The notes below the pieces were generated by a model. It did no database searches. It was not told the origin of the DNA and saw only the letters and a program-made list of their open reading frames with translations. Position numbers and translations under genes: made by a program. A DNA stretch of 7,987 nt from Synechococcus sp. HW_metabat.21 (lineage in GTDB: Bacteria > Cyanobacteriota > Cyanobacteriia > PCC-6307 > Cyanobiaceae): assembly GCA_018623875.1 (NCBI GenBank), contig JAAZUZ010000070.1, forward strand, positions 1 through 7,987. Reading direction: 5' to 3'. This document shows positions 7,749 to 7,987 of this stretch, one piece after another. The stretch's first letter is position 1. Each line of letters opens with the position of its first letter.

Positions 7749-7987
7749 TTGGCTTGGTTTGGTGCGGCATCGTCGGCCCTAGCCAGCTTGGCCGCCTACC
7801 CGTTCATCGAGGGCGTCTTGAAGCCGGGCCCGAGCGAGGTCATCTATCGCATCGACAGCAGAAACCAGTCAGATCCCACAAGTTTCAGCACCGAAGAACT
7901 GCAGGAACTCCAACGCAGTTTTGGCGTCCACGGACCCCAGCCACCTCTGGCACGACTGTTCACCAAAGGGGTCGATCAGTTCACCCC
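7749..7987 (+). CDS. Unidentified protein, N-terminal part with hydrophobic segment (partial)
   Basis: A plus-strand frame is open from 7671 to the window end. The first canonical start is TTG at 7749, giving MAWFGAASSALASLAAYPF, a membrane-anchor or signal-like stretch, then a polar region with STEELQELQRSFGVHGPQPP (about residues 44-63). Upstream codons in the same frame (7719-7742) encode an Arg/Gln-rich run, QRRQRSHR, directly before the hydrophobic stretch. This resembles the charged n-region of an anchor or a degenerate Tat signal (SHRNLL against SRRxFL) and suggests translation really begins upstream of TTG. The order of membrane segment, PGP and then an E-x-L-x-x-L-x-x-x-x-G-x-x-x-P pattern is loosely like the N-terminus of DppB-type peptide ABC permeases, but this is weak and I do not identify the protein. 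No downstream context is visible. Confidence 0.5.
   Translation, partial: MAWFGAASSALASLAAYPFIEGVLKPGPSEVIYRIDSRNQSDPTSFSTEELQELQRSFGVHGPQPPLARLFTKGVDQFT

Overview
The window looks like chromosomal core sequence from a picocyanobacterium of the marine or euryhaline Synechococcus/Cyanobium group. The evidence is the GC-rich, densely packed genes, the near absence of Shine-Dalgarno sequences, a DUF1995-family protein (a cyanobacterial/plastid family), a diverged cyanobacterial-type Hfq next to dapF, and cyanobacterial-style LeuRS and Pgi. The assignment comes from reading protein motifs, not from a database search. No tRNA, rRNA, CRISPR array, insertion sequence or prophage gene was seen.

Layout. 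Positions 1-2914 (minus strand) hold a compact three-gene cluster read right to left. It begins with dapF (diaminopimelate epimerase, GTG start at 2914), followed by a NifS/IscS-type cysteine desulfurase whose ATG overlaps the dapF stop by 4 nt (ATGA), and then by a DUF1995 protein 15 nt downstream that runs off the left edge. Divergently, 44 nt from dapF, lies a small Hfq-like gene (2959-3198, plus), followed 42 nt later by leuS (3241-5889, GTG start). leuS converges on pgi (5899-7500, minus) with only 9 nt between the stop codons. Right of pgi is an intergenic stretch of about 250 nt, then the start of an unidentified plus-strand gene with an N-terminal hydrophobic segment that leaves the window at 7987.

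How the genes relate. Most are housekeeping: lysine/peptidoglycan precursor synthesis (dapF), sulfur mobilisation (cysteine desulfurase), leucine tRNA charging (leuS), and the hexose-phosphate branch of carbon metabolism (pgi). Hfq is a post-transcriptional and, in cyanobacteria, motility-linked regulator. No new defence or mobile system is visible.

The points most worth a second look are: a roughly 90-residue C-terminal extension on DapF carrying a C-X3-C-X3-C-X5-C cluster, in the gene translationally coupled to a cysteine desulfurase; an unusual PLP-pocket substitution in that desulfurase; compact inverted repeats in the dapF/hfq and hfq/leuS gaps; and a right-edge gene with a good Shine-Dalgarno-like sequence but no canonical start codon behind it.
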